Below, in pieces: positions 16,358 to 23,534 of a stretch of 64,000 bases of DNA. Position 1 is the stretch's first letter; each line of letters starts with the position of its first letter. The DNA lies in NCBI RefSeq assembly GCF_014197035.1, contig NZ_JACIEU010000012.1:115061-179060 (forward strand). Direction: 5' to 3'. The position numbers were made by a program, and so were the translations under genes. The notes under the pieces were generated by a model that saw only the letters and a program-made list of their open reading frames with translations, did no database searches and had not been told where the DNA came from. Origin of the DNA: Sphingobium scionense. Lineage in GTDB: Bacteria; Pseudomonadota; Alphaproteobacteria; Sphingomonadales; Sphingomonadaceae.

Positions 16358-16529
16358 ATCAGGTAGGAGCGCGCCACCTGTCCTACATCGCCCCCCTCTG
16401 CTAGGCTGCCGCCATGCGCAACGCAGCCCCTCCCCGCATTCCCCGCTCCACGCAACAAGATTTCCAACTCTTGTTTGATACTATTAAAATGTGCGGGAAA
16501 TATGCGAAGTTAAGCGCGGCATTTCCAAC

Positions 16530-17420
16530 ATGACCCCCTCCCTCCCCGAACGCTGGCGCCAGCATCTCAGCCTCGACCGGCGGCGCTCCACCCATACGGT
16601 GCGGGCCTATGTCGCCACGGCCGAGCGGCTGGTCGCCTTCCTCGCCGAGCATCAGGGCCAGGCCGTGACCGCCGCCAGCCTCACCCGGCTGGAGCAGGCG
16701 GACCTGCGCGCCTATCTCGCCAGCCGCCGGGTCGACGGTATCGGCAATATCTCCGCCGCGCGCGAATTGTCGGCGGTGCGCGGCTTCCTGAAATATGTCG
16801 GCGGCACGGACGCCCGCATTCCCCAGCTCAAGGGACCACGGGTCAAGCGCGGCTTGCCCCGCCCCATCTCCCCCGACGAGGCACTGGCGCTGGCCGGCGA
16901 CATTGCCGAGGGCGCGCGCGAGGACTGGATCGGCGCGCGCGACTGGGCGGTGCTGCTGCTGCTCTATGGCGCGGGCCTGCGCATCGGCGAGGCAATGGGG
17001 CTGATGGGCGACATCATGCCGCTCGGCGCCACGCTCCGCGTCACCGGCAAGCGCGGAAAGACGCGGCTGGTGCCGCTGCTGCCGCAGGTCCGTGCCGCGA
17101 TCGAGGCCTATGCCGACCAATGCCCCTGGGCGCCCGAACGCGACCAGCCGCTGTTCCGCGGCGCGCGCGGCGGTCCGCTTTCGGCCGCGCTCATCCGCCG
17201 GTCGGTGCAGGGCGCGCGCGGGCGCCTCGGCCTGTCGGACCGCACCACGCCCCATGCGCTGCGCCACAGTTTCGCGACCCATCTGCTCGGCCGCGGCGCC
17301 GATCTGCGCTCCCTCCAGGAACTGCTCGGCCATGCCAGCCTGACCTCGACCCAGGTCTATACCCAGGTCGATGCCGCCCATCTGCTCGACGTCTATCGCG
17401 CCGCCCATCCCCGCGCATAG
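16530..17420 (+). CDS. xerC: Tyrosine recombinase XerC
   Basis: XerC works with XerD at the dif site to resolve chromosome dimers at cell division. The 296-residue product has the SAM-like N-terminal core-binding domain (HLSLDRRRSTHTVRAYVATAERLVAFL) and the full catalytic set: Arg151, Lys174, His242 and Arg245 in HALRHSF, His268 in LGHASL, and the nucleophile Tyr277 in QVYTQV. Length and motifs fit a housekeeping Xer recombinase, not a phage integrase, and I see no att repeats or phage genes. I prefer the ATG at 16530 because it places MTPSLPERWRQHLSLDRR at the N-terminus; the open frame starts at 16491. Confidence 0.92.
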   Translation: MTPSLPERWRQHLSLDRRRSTHTVRAYVATAERLVAFLAEHQGQAVTAASLTRLEQADLRAYLASRRVDGIGNISAARELSAVRGFLKYVGGTDARIPQLKGPRVKRGLPRPISPDEALALAGDIAEGAREDWIGARDWAVLLLLYGAGLRIGEAMGLMGDIMPLGATLRVTGKRGKTRLVPLLPQVRAAIEAYADQCPWAPERDQPLFRGARGGPLSAALIRRSVQGARGRLGLSDRTTPHALRHSFATHLLGRGADLRSLQELLGHASLTSTQVYTQVDAAHLLDVYRAAHPRA

Positions 17421-17435
17421 CAGCCGAGGGCCGCC

Positions 17436-18035
17436 CTACCCCTTGGGCCGCCAGGTCGCCAGCCGCCAGAGATAGAGAAGCACCGCGCCGACCACGCAGG
17501 CGGTCGCCACCGGCCCCACATATTTGTCGATATCGCGGAAATTCTGGCCGAGCAGGAAACCGGCATAGGCCAGCACGAGATTCCACACCAGCGCGCCCCC
17601 GGCGGTCCAGATCAGGAAGCGCACATGGCCCATGCGGAACAGCCCGGCGGGCAGCGAGATCATCGTGCGGAAGGCCGGCATGAAGCGGAAGACGAAGACG
17701 ACGATCTGGCCATATTTGCCAAACAGCCGGTCCAGCGCCTCGACATCGCGCCACTCCAGCGTCGCCCATCGGCCGAAGCGATCGACCAGCGGCTTCAACC
17801 GGCCAAAGCCCAATATATGGCCGACCAGATACCAGAAATAATTGCCGATCGTGGTGCCCAGCGTGCCCGCCAGCAACAGTCCCTCCATCGCCATCCGTCC
17901 CTGGCCGACGCGAATGCCGCCAATGCCCATGATCAGTTCGGACGGGATCGGCGGAAAGATATTTTCGAGGATCATCAGCAGGAATATCCCCCAATAGCCC
18001 CCTGCATCGATCAGCCGCAGCACCCAGTCGGTCAT
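17436..18035 (-). CDS. DedA family membrane protein
   Basis: The 199-residue integral membrane protein shows the DedA/SNARE-associated pattern: GYWGIFLLMILENIFPPIPSELIM near the N-terminus (conserved Glu and Pro-rich re-entrant loop), GTTIGNYFWYLVGHILG, the block FVFRFMPAFRTMISLPAGLFRM and the end GALVWNLVLAYAGFLLGQ. DedA proteins act as lipid (undecaprenyl phosphate or phospholipid) flippases and affect membrane potential and envelope stress tolerance. It is convergent with xerC at a gap of 15 bases and follows gshB, separated from it by a long palindrome. Confidence 0.92.
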   Translation of the reverse strand: MTDWVLRLIDAGGYWGIFLLMILENIFPPIPSELIMGIGGIRVGQGRMAMEGLLLAGTLGTTIGNYFWYLVGHILGFGRLKPLVDRFGRWATLEWRDVEALDRLFGKYGQIVVFVFRFMPAFRTMISLPAGLFRMGHVRFLIWTAGGALVWNLVLAYAGFLLGQNFRDIDKYVGPVATACVVGAVLLYLWRLATWRPKG

Positions 18036-18045
18036 GCCCCTATAC

Positions 18046-18158
18046 CCGTTCGTGCTGAGTAGAGGCTGAGCGAAGTCGAAGCCTCGTATCGAAGCATCGA
18101 GTGCAACATCCTTCGATACGCCATTTCGACATGCTCAATGGCTACTCAGGACGAACGG
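18046..18158. repeat. Long palindromic intergenic repeat, copy 1
   Basis: This 113-bp element starts ccgttcgtgctgag and ends ctactcaggacgaacgg. Inner halves pair as well: cgtatcgaagcat with ccttcgatacg, and ctgagcgaagtcgaa with ttcgacatgctcaatg. As RNA it would fold into one long imperfect hairpin. A second copy in the same orientation lies at 19173-19288, so the two frame gshB. Confidence 0.85.
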
Positions 18159-18176
18159 AGGAATGGCGCACATCCG

Positions 18177-19151
18177 TCAGGCCGCCGCCCGCGCCGCCAG
18201 GCGCGCGTCGATCGCGTCCCAGATCAGGCCGCCGGTGTCGGTGCCGTCGAACGCGTCGATCGACACGATGCCGGTCGGCGACGTCACGTTGATCTCGGTC
18301 AGCCATTCGCCGCCGATCACGTCGATGCCGACGAACAGCAGGCCGCGGCGCTTCAGTTCCGGCCCCATCGCCTCGCAGATTTCGCGCTCGCGATCGGTCA
18401 GCACGGTCTTGGCCGCCGATCCGCCGACCGCCAGGTTGGACCGGATCTCGCCCGCGCCCGGAATGCGGTTGACCGCGCCCGCGACCTCGCCATCGACCAG
18501 CACGATGCGCTTGTCGCCCTGCGCGACGCCGGGGATGAAGGCCTGGACCATGAAGGGTTCGACCCACGAGGCCTTGAACAGTTCCACCAGCGACGACAGG
18601 TTCGCGCCATTGCTGCCGACATGGAATACCGCGACGCCGCCATTGCCATAGAGCGGCTTCACCACGATCTCGCCATGCTCGGCCAGGAAGCTCTTCACTT
18701 CGGCGAGGTCGCGGGTGATCATCGTCGGCGGCATGAAGCGGGCATAATCGAGCACGAACAGCTTTTCGGGCGCATTGCGGACGCTGGCCGGGTCATTCAC
18801 CACCAGCGTCTCTTCCTGCACCCGCTCCAGCAAATGGGTCGCGGTGATGTAGCTCAGGTCAAAGGGCGGGTCTTGCCGCATCCACACGACATCGACGTCG
18901 CGGCCCAGATCCAGCATCTCCGGCTCGCCCAGCGCATAATGGTCGCCTTGCACCTTCTGCACCTTCACCGGCCGCGCCTTGGCCAGCACCCGGCCGTCGC
19001 GGTAGGTCAGGTCGGGCGCCAAATAATGATAGAGCTTATGCCCCCGCGCCTGCGCCGCCAGCATGATGTGGAAGGTCGAATCGCCGGCGATCTTGATCCC
19101 GTCCATCGGGTCCATCTGCATGGCGACGGTCAGGGGGTTGAATTCGGTCAT
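18177..19151 (-). CDS. gshB: Glutathione synthase
   Basis: GshB ligates glycine to gamma-glutamylcysteine with ATP, the second step of glutathione synthesis in the cytoplasm. The 324-residue product shows MQMDPMDGIKIAGDSTFHIMLAAQARGH at the N-terminus, VWMRQDPPFDLSYITATHLLE, the ATP-grasp core (VKPLYGNGGVAVFHV, GDKRIVLVDGEVAGAVNRIP) and the end VGIDVIGGEWLTEINVTSPTG. It stands downstream of yraN and rsmI on the minus strand, framed by two copies of the long palindrome. gshA is not in the window. Confidence 0.96.
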   Translation of the reverse strand: MTEFNPLTVAMQMDPMDGIKIAGDSTFHIMLAAQARGHKLYHYLAPDLTYRDGRVLAKARPVKVQKVQGDHYALGEPEMLDLGRDVDVVWMRQDPPFDLSYITATHLLERVQEETLVVNDPASVRNAPEKLFVLDYARFMPPTMITRDLAEVKSFLAEHGEIVVKPLYGNGGVAVFHVGSNGANLSSLVELFKASWVEPFMVQAFIPGVAQGDKRIVLVDGEVAGAVNRIPGAGEIRSNLAVGGSAAKTVLTDREREICEAMGPELKRRGLLFVGIDVIGGEWLTEINVTSPTGIVSIDAFDGTDTGGLIWDAIDARLAARAAA

Positions 19152-19172
19152 CGGCGCGGTTTCCTTCCATAT

Positions 19173-19288
19173 CCGTTCGTGCTGAGCAGGGACTGAGCGA
19201 AGACGAAGTCCCGTATCGAAGCATCATTCGGCACTCACCCTTCGATACGCCCCTTCGACTTTGCTCAGGGGCTACTCAGGGCGAACGG
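19173..19288. repeat. Long palindromic intergenic repeat, copy 2
   Basis: This 116-bp element has the same build as 18046-18158: start ccgttcgtgctgagcagg, inner arms cgtatcgaagcat and cccttcgatacg, end ctactcagggcgaacgg. The arms are conserved between copies, while the loop (attcggcactca here, cgagtgcaaca in copy 1) is not. That is the pattern expected if the folded stem is what matters. Confidence 0.85.
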
Positions 19289-19298
19289 CGGATGATTT

Positions 19299-19652
19299 TC
19301 ACCCCCCATGCCAGACATTGGCCAGATGGCGTGGCGCGCGGCCGGGCGCAAGGAGGATGACGTCAATTCGCATGTCGTCTCCGGGTCTTGCCAGCTGATG
19401 CCATAATATTTCGGCGCTCGCCGCTACCCGCGCCAGCCGGCGCTGGTCGATCGCGACGTCCAGCTCGGCATCGGTGGCCCGGCTCTTCACCTCGACAAAG
19501 GCCAGCATCGCCCCCTTGCGCGCGACCAGATCGACCTCGCCCGCGGGCGTGCGCAGGCGCTGGCCGACAATCTGCCAGCCCTTGAGGCGCAGCCACCAGG
19601 CGGCGATGCGTTCGGCCTGCCGGCCGCGCTTCTCCGCCTGCTGGCGGTTCAC
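19299..19652 (-). CDS. YraN family (UPF0102) nuclease-like protein
   Basis: The 117-residue product has the family signatures AEKRGRQAERIAAWWLRLKGW, QRLRTPAGEVDLVARKGAMLAFVEVKSR and AIDQRRLARVAASAEI. The Glu-x-Asp and EVK residues form a restriction-endonuclease-like fold active site, as in archaeal Holliday junction resolvases. The cellular role is unproven. It overlaps the end of rsmI by four bases (ATGA), a pairing common in proteobacteria. Confidence 0.92.
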   Translation of the reverse strand: MNRQQAEKRGRQAERIAAWWLRLKGWQIVGQRLRTPAGEVDLVARKGAMLAFVEVKSRATDAELDVAIDQRRLARVAASAEILWHQLARPGDDMRIDVILLAPGRAPRHLANVWHGG

Positions 19653-20506
19653 CCCTCCCGTTCCCCCTTGAGTTCGTTCGCTCGGTCATAGAGCGCCCGC
19701 CGGTCCAGCCCCAGCTTCTTGGCAACCTCGCCCGCCGCCTTCGACACCGGCAGCCGGGTCAGCGCCTCCCGCAGCGCCGCATCGGCATCCTCGGCGCTGG
19801 CCGGCGGCGCCTCGCCGGGCGGGCCGACGATGACGACGATCTCGCCCTTGGGTGGCGCATCGGCATAGCGGGCGGACAGTTCCGTGAGCGTGCCGGTCGC
19901 CGTCTCCTCGAACGTCTTGCTGATCTCGCGACTGACCGCCGCCTCGCGATCGCCCAGCGCCGTCGCCATCGCCGCCAGACTATCCGACAGGCGCGGCCCG
20001 CTTTCGTAGAAGACCAGGGTCGCGCGCAGCGCCACCACTTCGGCCAGCACGTCGCCGCGCGCCTTCGCCTTGTTCGGCAGGAAGCCCATGAACAGGAAAC
20101 GGTCGGTCGGCAGGCCCGACAAGGTCAGCGCCGCGATCGCCGCGCTCGGCCCCGGCAGGGTCGTGATCCTGCGCCCGGCCGCCCGTGCATCGCGCACCAG
20201 CTTGTAGCCCGGATCGGAAATCAGCGGCGTCCCCGCGTCCGACAGCAAGGCGACCGATTCGCTCACCATCCGCTCGATCAGCCGCTGCCGCACATTTTCT
20301 GCGCTATGGTCATGATAGGGAATCATCGGCCGATCCGATCCCGCATGGCGCAGCAGCCTTGCGCTGACCCGTGTATCTTCCACGGCGACCACGTCGGCCA
20401 ACCGCAGGACTTCCGCCGCGCGCGGCGTAAGGTCTCCAAGGTTGCCGATCGGCCCCGCCACGATGTAAAGCCCGGGCTCAAGCCCGGATGCCAATATAGT
20501 TTCCAT
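19649..20506 (-). CDS. rsmI: 16S rRNA (cytidine(1402)-2'-O)-methyltransferase
   Basis: RsmI methylates the ribose of C1402 in the ribosomal P site with S-adenosylmethionine. The 285-residue product has the tetrapyrrole-methylase fold signatures: GLYIVAGPIGNLGDLTPRAAEVL, VVAVEDTRVSARLLRH, LLSDAGTPLISDPGYKLV, LPGPSAAIAALTLSGLPTDRFLFMGFLP and the end GEVAKKLGLDRRALYDRANEL. It is divergent from the LpoA-like gene with only 11 bases between the start codons, and is followed by yraN at a 4-base overlap. Confidence 0.96.
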   Translation of the reverse strand: METILASGLEPGLYIVAGPIGNLGDLTPRAAEVLRLADVVAVEDTRVSARLLRHAGSDRPMIPYHDHSAENVRQRLIERMVSESVALLSDAGTPLISDPGYKLVRDARAAGRRITTLPGPSAAIAALTLSGLPTDRFLFMGFLPNKAKARGDVLAEVVALRATLVFYESGPRLSDSLAAMATALGDREAAVSREISKTFEETATGTLTELSARYADAPPKGEIVVIVGPPGEAPPASAEDADAALREALTRLPVSKAAGEVAKKLGLDRRALYDRANELKGEREG

Positions 20507-20517
20507 AAGGATCCCAG

Positions 20518-21723
20518 ATGACAGAGACGGATGCCCCCCGGCAAGCGAACATGTTCGCGGCGATGAAGCGCAGCGCGCGATTGCTGTTCGTTGCCAGCAC
20601 CATCATGCTGGCCGCCTGTCAGTCGATCGTGCCCAAAGGCCCCGGTCCCGTTCAGCCCACCGGCCCCGCCCAGCCCACCGGTCCGGACGTGACCCAGGGC
20701 CTGCCGACCGACACTGCGCGCCACCGCGTCGCGCTGCTGGTGCCGACGTCCGGCCCCAATGCGGGCGTGGGCCAGTCGATCGCCAACGCCACCACGCTGG
20801 CGCTGATGGACATCAAGACCGACAAGGTCCGCATCACCACCTATGACACCGCCACCGGCGCGGCGGCGGCCGCCAACCGGGCGCTGGCCGACGGCAACCG
20901 CCTGATCCTGGGGCCACTGCTGGCCGATGACGCCCGCATCGTCGGGCCGATCGCGGCCAAGGCCAATGTCCCGGTCATCAGCTTCTCCAACGACACCAGC
21001 GTCGCCGGCAGCAATGTCTATCTGATGGGCTATACCCCCAACCAGTCGATCGAGCGCGTGATCGGCTTTGCCCGCGAAAAGGGCCTGTCCAATTTCGGCG
21101 CGCTGGTGCCGCGCGGCACCTATGGCGAGCGCGCCGGCAATGCGCTGCTGCGCGCGGTCGAACAGGCCGGCGGCACGGTAGTGTCGATGCAGACCTTCGA
21201 TCGCACCCCCGCCTCGATCACCGCTGCGGTCAAGAAATTGCAGGCCTCGTCCAGCTATGACGCGCTGCTGATCGCCGACAGCGGCCGGGTCGCGCTGCAG
21301 GTCGCGCCGATCGTGCGCAAGAATGGCGGCGCCAATGCCCGCCTGCTCGGCACCGAAATCTGGAATACCGAAGAATCGCTGGCCGCCAGCCCCATGCTGC
21401 GCGGCGCCTGGTATGCCAGCGTGTCGGACGGCCTCTATCGCCAGCTCGCGACCAAATATCGCACCCGCTACGGCAGCGCGCCGTTCCGCCTGTCCTCGAT
21501 GGGCTATGACGCGGTGCTGCTGACGGTGCGGATCGCCCAGGACTGGAAGCCGGGCGCGCCTTTCCCCACCGCACGCCTGCGCGATCCGGGCGGCTTTGCC
21601 GGCATCGACGGCGCCTTCCGCTTCAACCGCAACGGCATCGCCGAACGCGCGCTGGAAGTGAGCGAGGTCGGCGCCGGCACGATCAGCGTGGTCGATCCCG
21701 CCCCGCGCGGCTTCGGCAATTAA
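20518..21723 (+). CDS. LpoA-like penicillin-binding protein activator lipoprotein
   Basis: The 401-residue product has a lipobox (IMLAACQ) after a short cytoplasmic stretch, a Pro/Gly-rich linker (GPGPVQPTGPAQPTGPD), then a periplasmic-binding-protein type I fold (VALLVPTSGPNAGVGQSIANATTLALMD, ILGPLLADDARIVGPIAAKANVPVISFSND). Its place next to rsmI and yraN matches lpoA of E. coli, whose product activates PBP1A in peptidoglycan synthesis, but this protein lacks the long N-terminal TPR domain of LpoA. An amino-acid-binding role is less likely given the context. Starts at 20551 and 20563 are alternatives; aagga precedes 20518. Confidence 0.82.
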   Translation: MTETDAPRQANMFAAMKRSARLLFVASTIMLAACQSIVPKGPGPVQPTGPAQPTGPDVTQGLPTDTARHRVALLVPTSGPNAGVGQSIANATTLALMDIKTDKVRITTYDTATGAAAAANRALADGNRLILGPLLADDARIVGPIAAKANVPVISFSNDTSVAGSNVYLMGYTPNQSIERVIGFAREKGLSNFGALVPRGTYGERAGNALLRAVEQAGGTVVSMQTFDRTPASITAAVKKLQASSSYDALLIADSGRVALQVAPIVRKNGGANARLLGTEIWNTEESLAASPMLRGAWYASVSDGLYRQLATKYRTRYGSAPFRLSSMGYDAVLLTVRIAQDWKPGAPFPTARLRDPGGFAGIDGAFRFNRNGIAERALEVSEVGAGTISVVDPAPRGFGN

Positions 21724-21725
21724 GC

Positions 21726-21755
21726 AAAGGGGGCCGGAAGGCCCCCTTTCGTTTA
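21726..21755. terminator. Bidirectional terminator between the LpoA-like gene and btuD
   Basis: A perfect 10-bp stem, aaagggggcc-ggaa-ggccccct tt, sits at 21726-21749, followed by cgttt. A-rich and T-rich flanks on the two sides fit use from both directions. It lies between the convergent genes. Confidence 0.85.
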
Positions 21756-21759
21756 CAGA

Positions 21760-22533
21760 TCAGACCCGCGCCGTCGGCACGATCAGCGGCAGGCCGTCGT
21801 TGACGTCGATCCGCGCGGCGACGCCATAGACGGATGCCAGCCGCTCCGGCGTCAGCACCGCCATCGGCGCCCCGTCCGCCACCAGCGCGCCGCCATCCAT
21901 CAGCAGCAGCCGGTCGCAATAGCGCGCCGCCATGGCGAGATCATGCAGTACGGTGACAACCAGCGCCCCGCCCTGCGCCTGCGCCCGCAACAATGCCATC
22001 ACGTCGATCTGGTGCCCGGGGTCGAGCGCGGCGAGCGGCTCGTCGGCGATCAGCGCCGGCGCGCCCACCGCCAGCGCCCGCGCCAGCAGCACCCGCGCCC
22101 GCTCGCCGCCCGACAGCTCGGTCGCGATCCGGCCCTTGAAGCCGGTGACATCGGTGCGGACCATCGCATCCTCGATCGCCGCCTCATCGTCGGCGGTCAG
22201 GCGTGACAGCGGCCCCAGATGCGGCAATCGCCCCAGCGCCACCAGCCGCTCGACCGCCAAGGGCCAGTGCAAGGTCTGTCCCTGCGGCAGATAGGCGATC
22301 GCCCGCGCCACCGCCTGGCGCGACAGCCGCTCGACCGGCGTCCCGTCCAGCAGGGCGCGACCGGCGGCCGGCTTCACCAGCCCCAGCAGCGTCCGCACCA
22401 AGGTCGACTTGCCCGCGCCATTGGGGCCGATCACGCCGATCAGTTGCCCCGGCGCCATGGTCAGATTGACGCCGCGCACCGCCAGATGACGGCCCAGCCG
22501 GACGTCCAGTTGCTCGGTCGACAGGGTCACCAT
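21760..22533 (-). CDS. btuD: Vitamin B12 ABC transporter ATP-binding protein
   Basis: The 257-residue ATPase has Walker A GPNGAGKST, the signature LSGGERARVLLARALA, Walker B with ALIADEPLAALD and the switch His in VTVLHDLAMAARYCDRLLLM. It energises import across the inner membrane. By sequence alone it could belong to haem, siderophore or B12 systems (FecCD class). The cobalamin riboswitch and BtuB-like receptor of the same transcript make B12 the most likely substrate. It overlaps btuC by seven bases. Confidence 0.88.
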   Translation of the reverse strand: MVTLSTEQLDVRLGRHLAVRGVNLTMAPGQLIGVIGPNGAGKSTLVRTLLGLVKPAAGRALLDGTPVERLSRQAVARAIAYLPQGQTLHWPLAVERLVALGRLPHLGPLSRLTADDEAAIEDAMVRTDVTGFKGRIATELSGGERARVLLARALAVGAPALIADEPLAALDPGHQIDVMALLRAQAQGGALVVTVLHDLAMAARYCDRLLLMDGGALVADGAPMAVLTPERLASVYGVAARIDVNDGLPLIVPTARV

Positions 22534-23522
22534 AGCCGCCGCTCCCGCATCAGGTGAATAAGGAAGACCGGCACGCCCAGGATCGCCGTCACCACGCCCA
22601 GCTTCAATTCACTGCTGCTCGGGATGATGCGCACGCCGATATCGGCCAGGGTCAACAGCACCGCGCCGCCCAGCATGGACGGCAGCAGCAGAGCGGAGGG
22701 CGACCGATCGGTCAAAGGCCGCACCAGATGCGGCACGATCAGGCCGACGAAGCCGATCGACCCGGTCACCGCCACCGCGCCGCCGACGCCGATCGCCACG
22801 CCCGCCATCAGCCGCAGCCGCGCCCGCGACAGGTCGACGCCCAGCGCCCGCGCACCATCCTCGCCCAGGGTCAGCGCGTCGAGCGCGCGTCCGTCATAAA
22901 GCAACAGCGCCGCACCGACCGCGACGCAGGGCAGCGCCAGCAGCAGATGGTCGATGCTGCGATTTTCCAGGCTCCCCATCAGCCAGCTCATGATCTCCAT
23001 CGCGGCAAAGGGATTGGGCGACAGGTTGAGCGCCAGGCTGATCCCCGCCCCCGCCAGCGTCGCGACCGCAATGCCGGCGAGAATCAGCGTCAGCGGGCTT
23101 TCCGACGGCCCGGCGAGCAGGAACAGCGCGCCGATCGCCGCCAGCGCGGTGACGATCGCCAGCAGCGGCAACGCCATCGGATGCAGTTCGGACAGGCCGA
23201 AATAGAGCGCGATCACCGCACCCAGCGCCGCCGCGTTGGACACGCCCAGCACGGCGGGTTCGGCCAGCGGATTGCGCAGATAGCCCTGCAATGCCGCGCC
23301 CGACAGGCCCAGCATGCCACCGACCAGCAGGCCGATCGCCATGCGCGGCAGGCGCAGGTCGATCACGATCGCCCGCGCCACCATGTCGCCGCCGCCCGCC
23401 AGCACCGCCAGGATGCGGGCCGGCGCGATCGTCACCGATCCCAGCGCGACCGACGCGATTCCCGCGACCAGCAGCAGGGCGATCAGCCCCGGCAGCAACA
23501 AAGGATGCCGCCGCCCGCTCAT
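22527..23522 (-). CDS. btuC: Vitamin B12 ABC transporter permease
   Basis: The 331-residue FecCD-family permease has about ten membrane segments and the hallmarks RLPRMAIGLLVGGMLGLSGAALQGYLRNPLAEPAVLGVSNAAALGAV and TGSIGFVGLIVPHLVRPLTDRSP. It forms the inner-membrane channel with BtuD. A periplasmic binding protein (btuF) is not found in this operon and must be encoded elsewhere. It lies 12 bases behind btuB. Confidence 0.9.
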   Translation of the reverse strand: MSGRRHPLLLPGLIALLLVAGIASVALGSVTIAPARILAVLAGGGDMVARAIVIDLRLPRMAIGLLVGGMLGLSGAALQGYLRNPLAEPAVLGVSNAAALGAVIALYFGLSELHPMALPLLAIVTALAAIGALFLLAGPSESPLTLILAGIAVATLAGAGISLALNLSPNPFAAMEIMSWLMGSLENRSIDHLLLALPCVAVGAALLLYDGRALDALTLGEDGARALGVDLSRARLRLMAGVAIGVGGAVAVTGSIGFVGLIVPHLVRPLTDRSPSALLLPSMLGGAVLLTLADIGVRIIPSSSELKLGVVTAILGVPVFLIHLMRERRLW

Positions 23523-23534
23523 GCGCGACGCCCT

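Noticed and set aside
16530..17420. Tyrosine recombinase considered as an integrase of a mobile island
   Set aside because: Length and motifs fit housekeeping XerC; no tRNA, attachment repeats or phage or island genes adjoin it.
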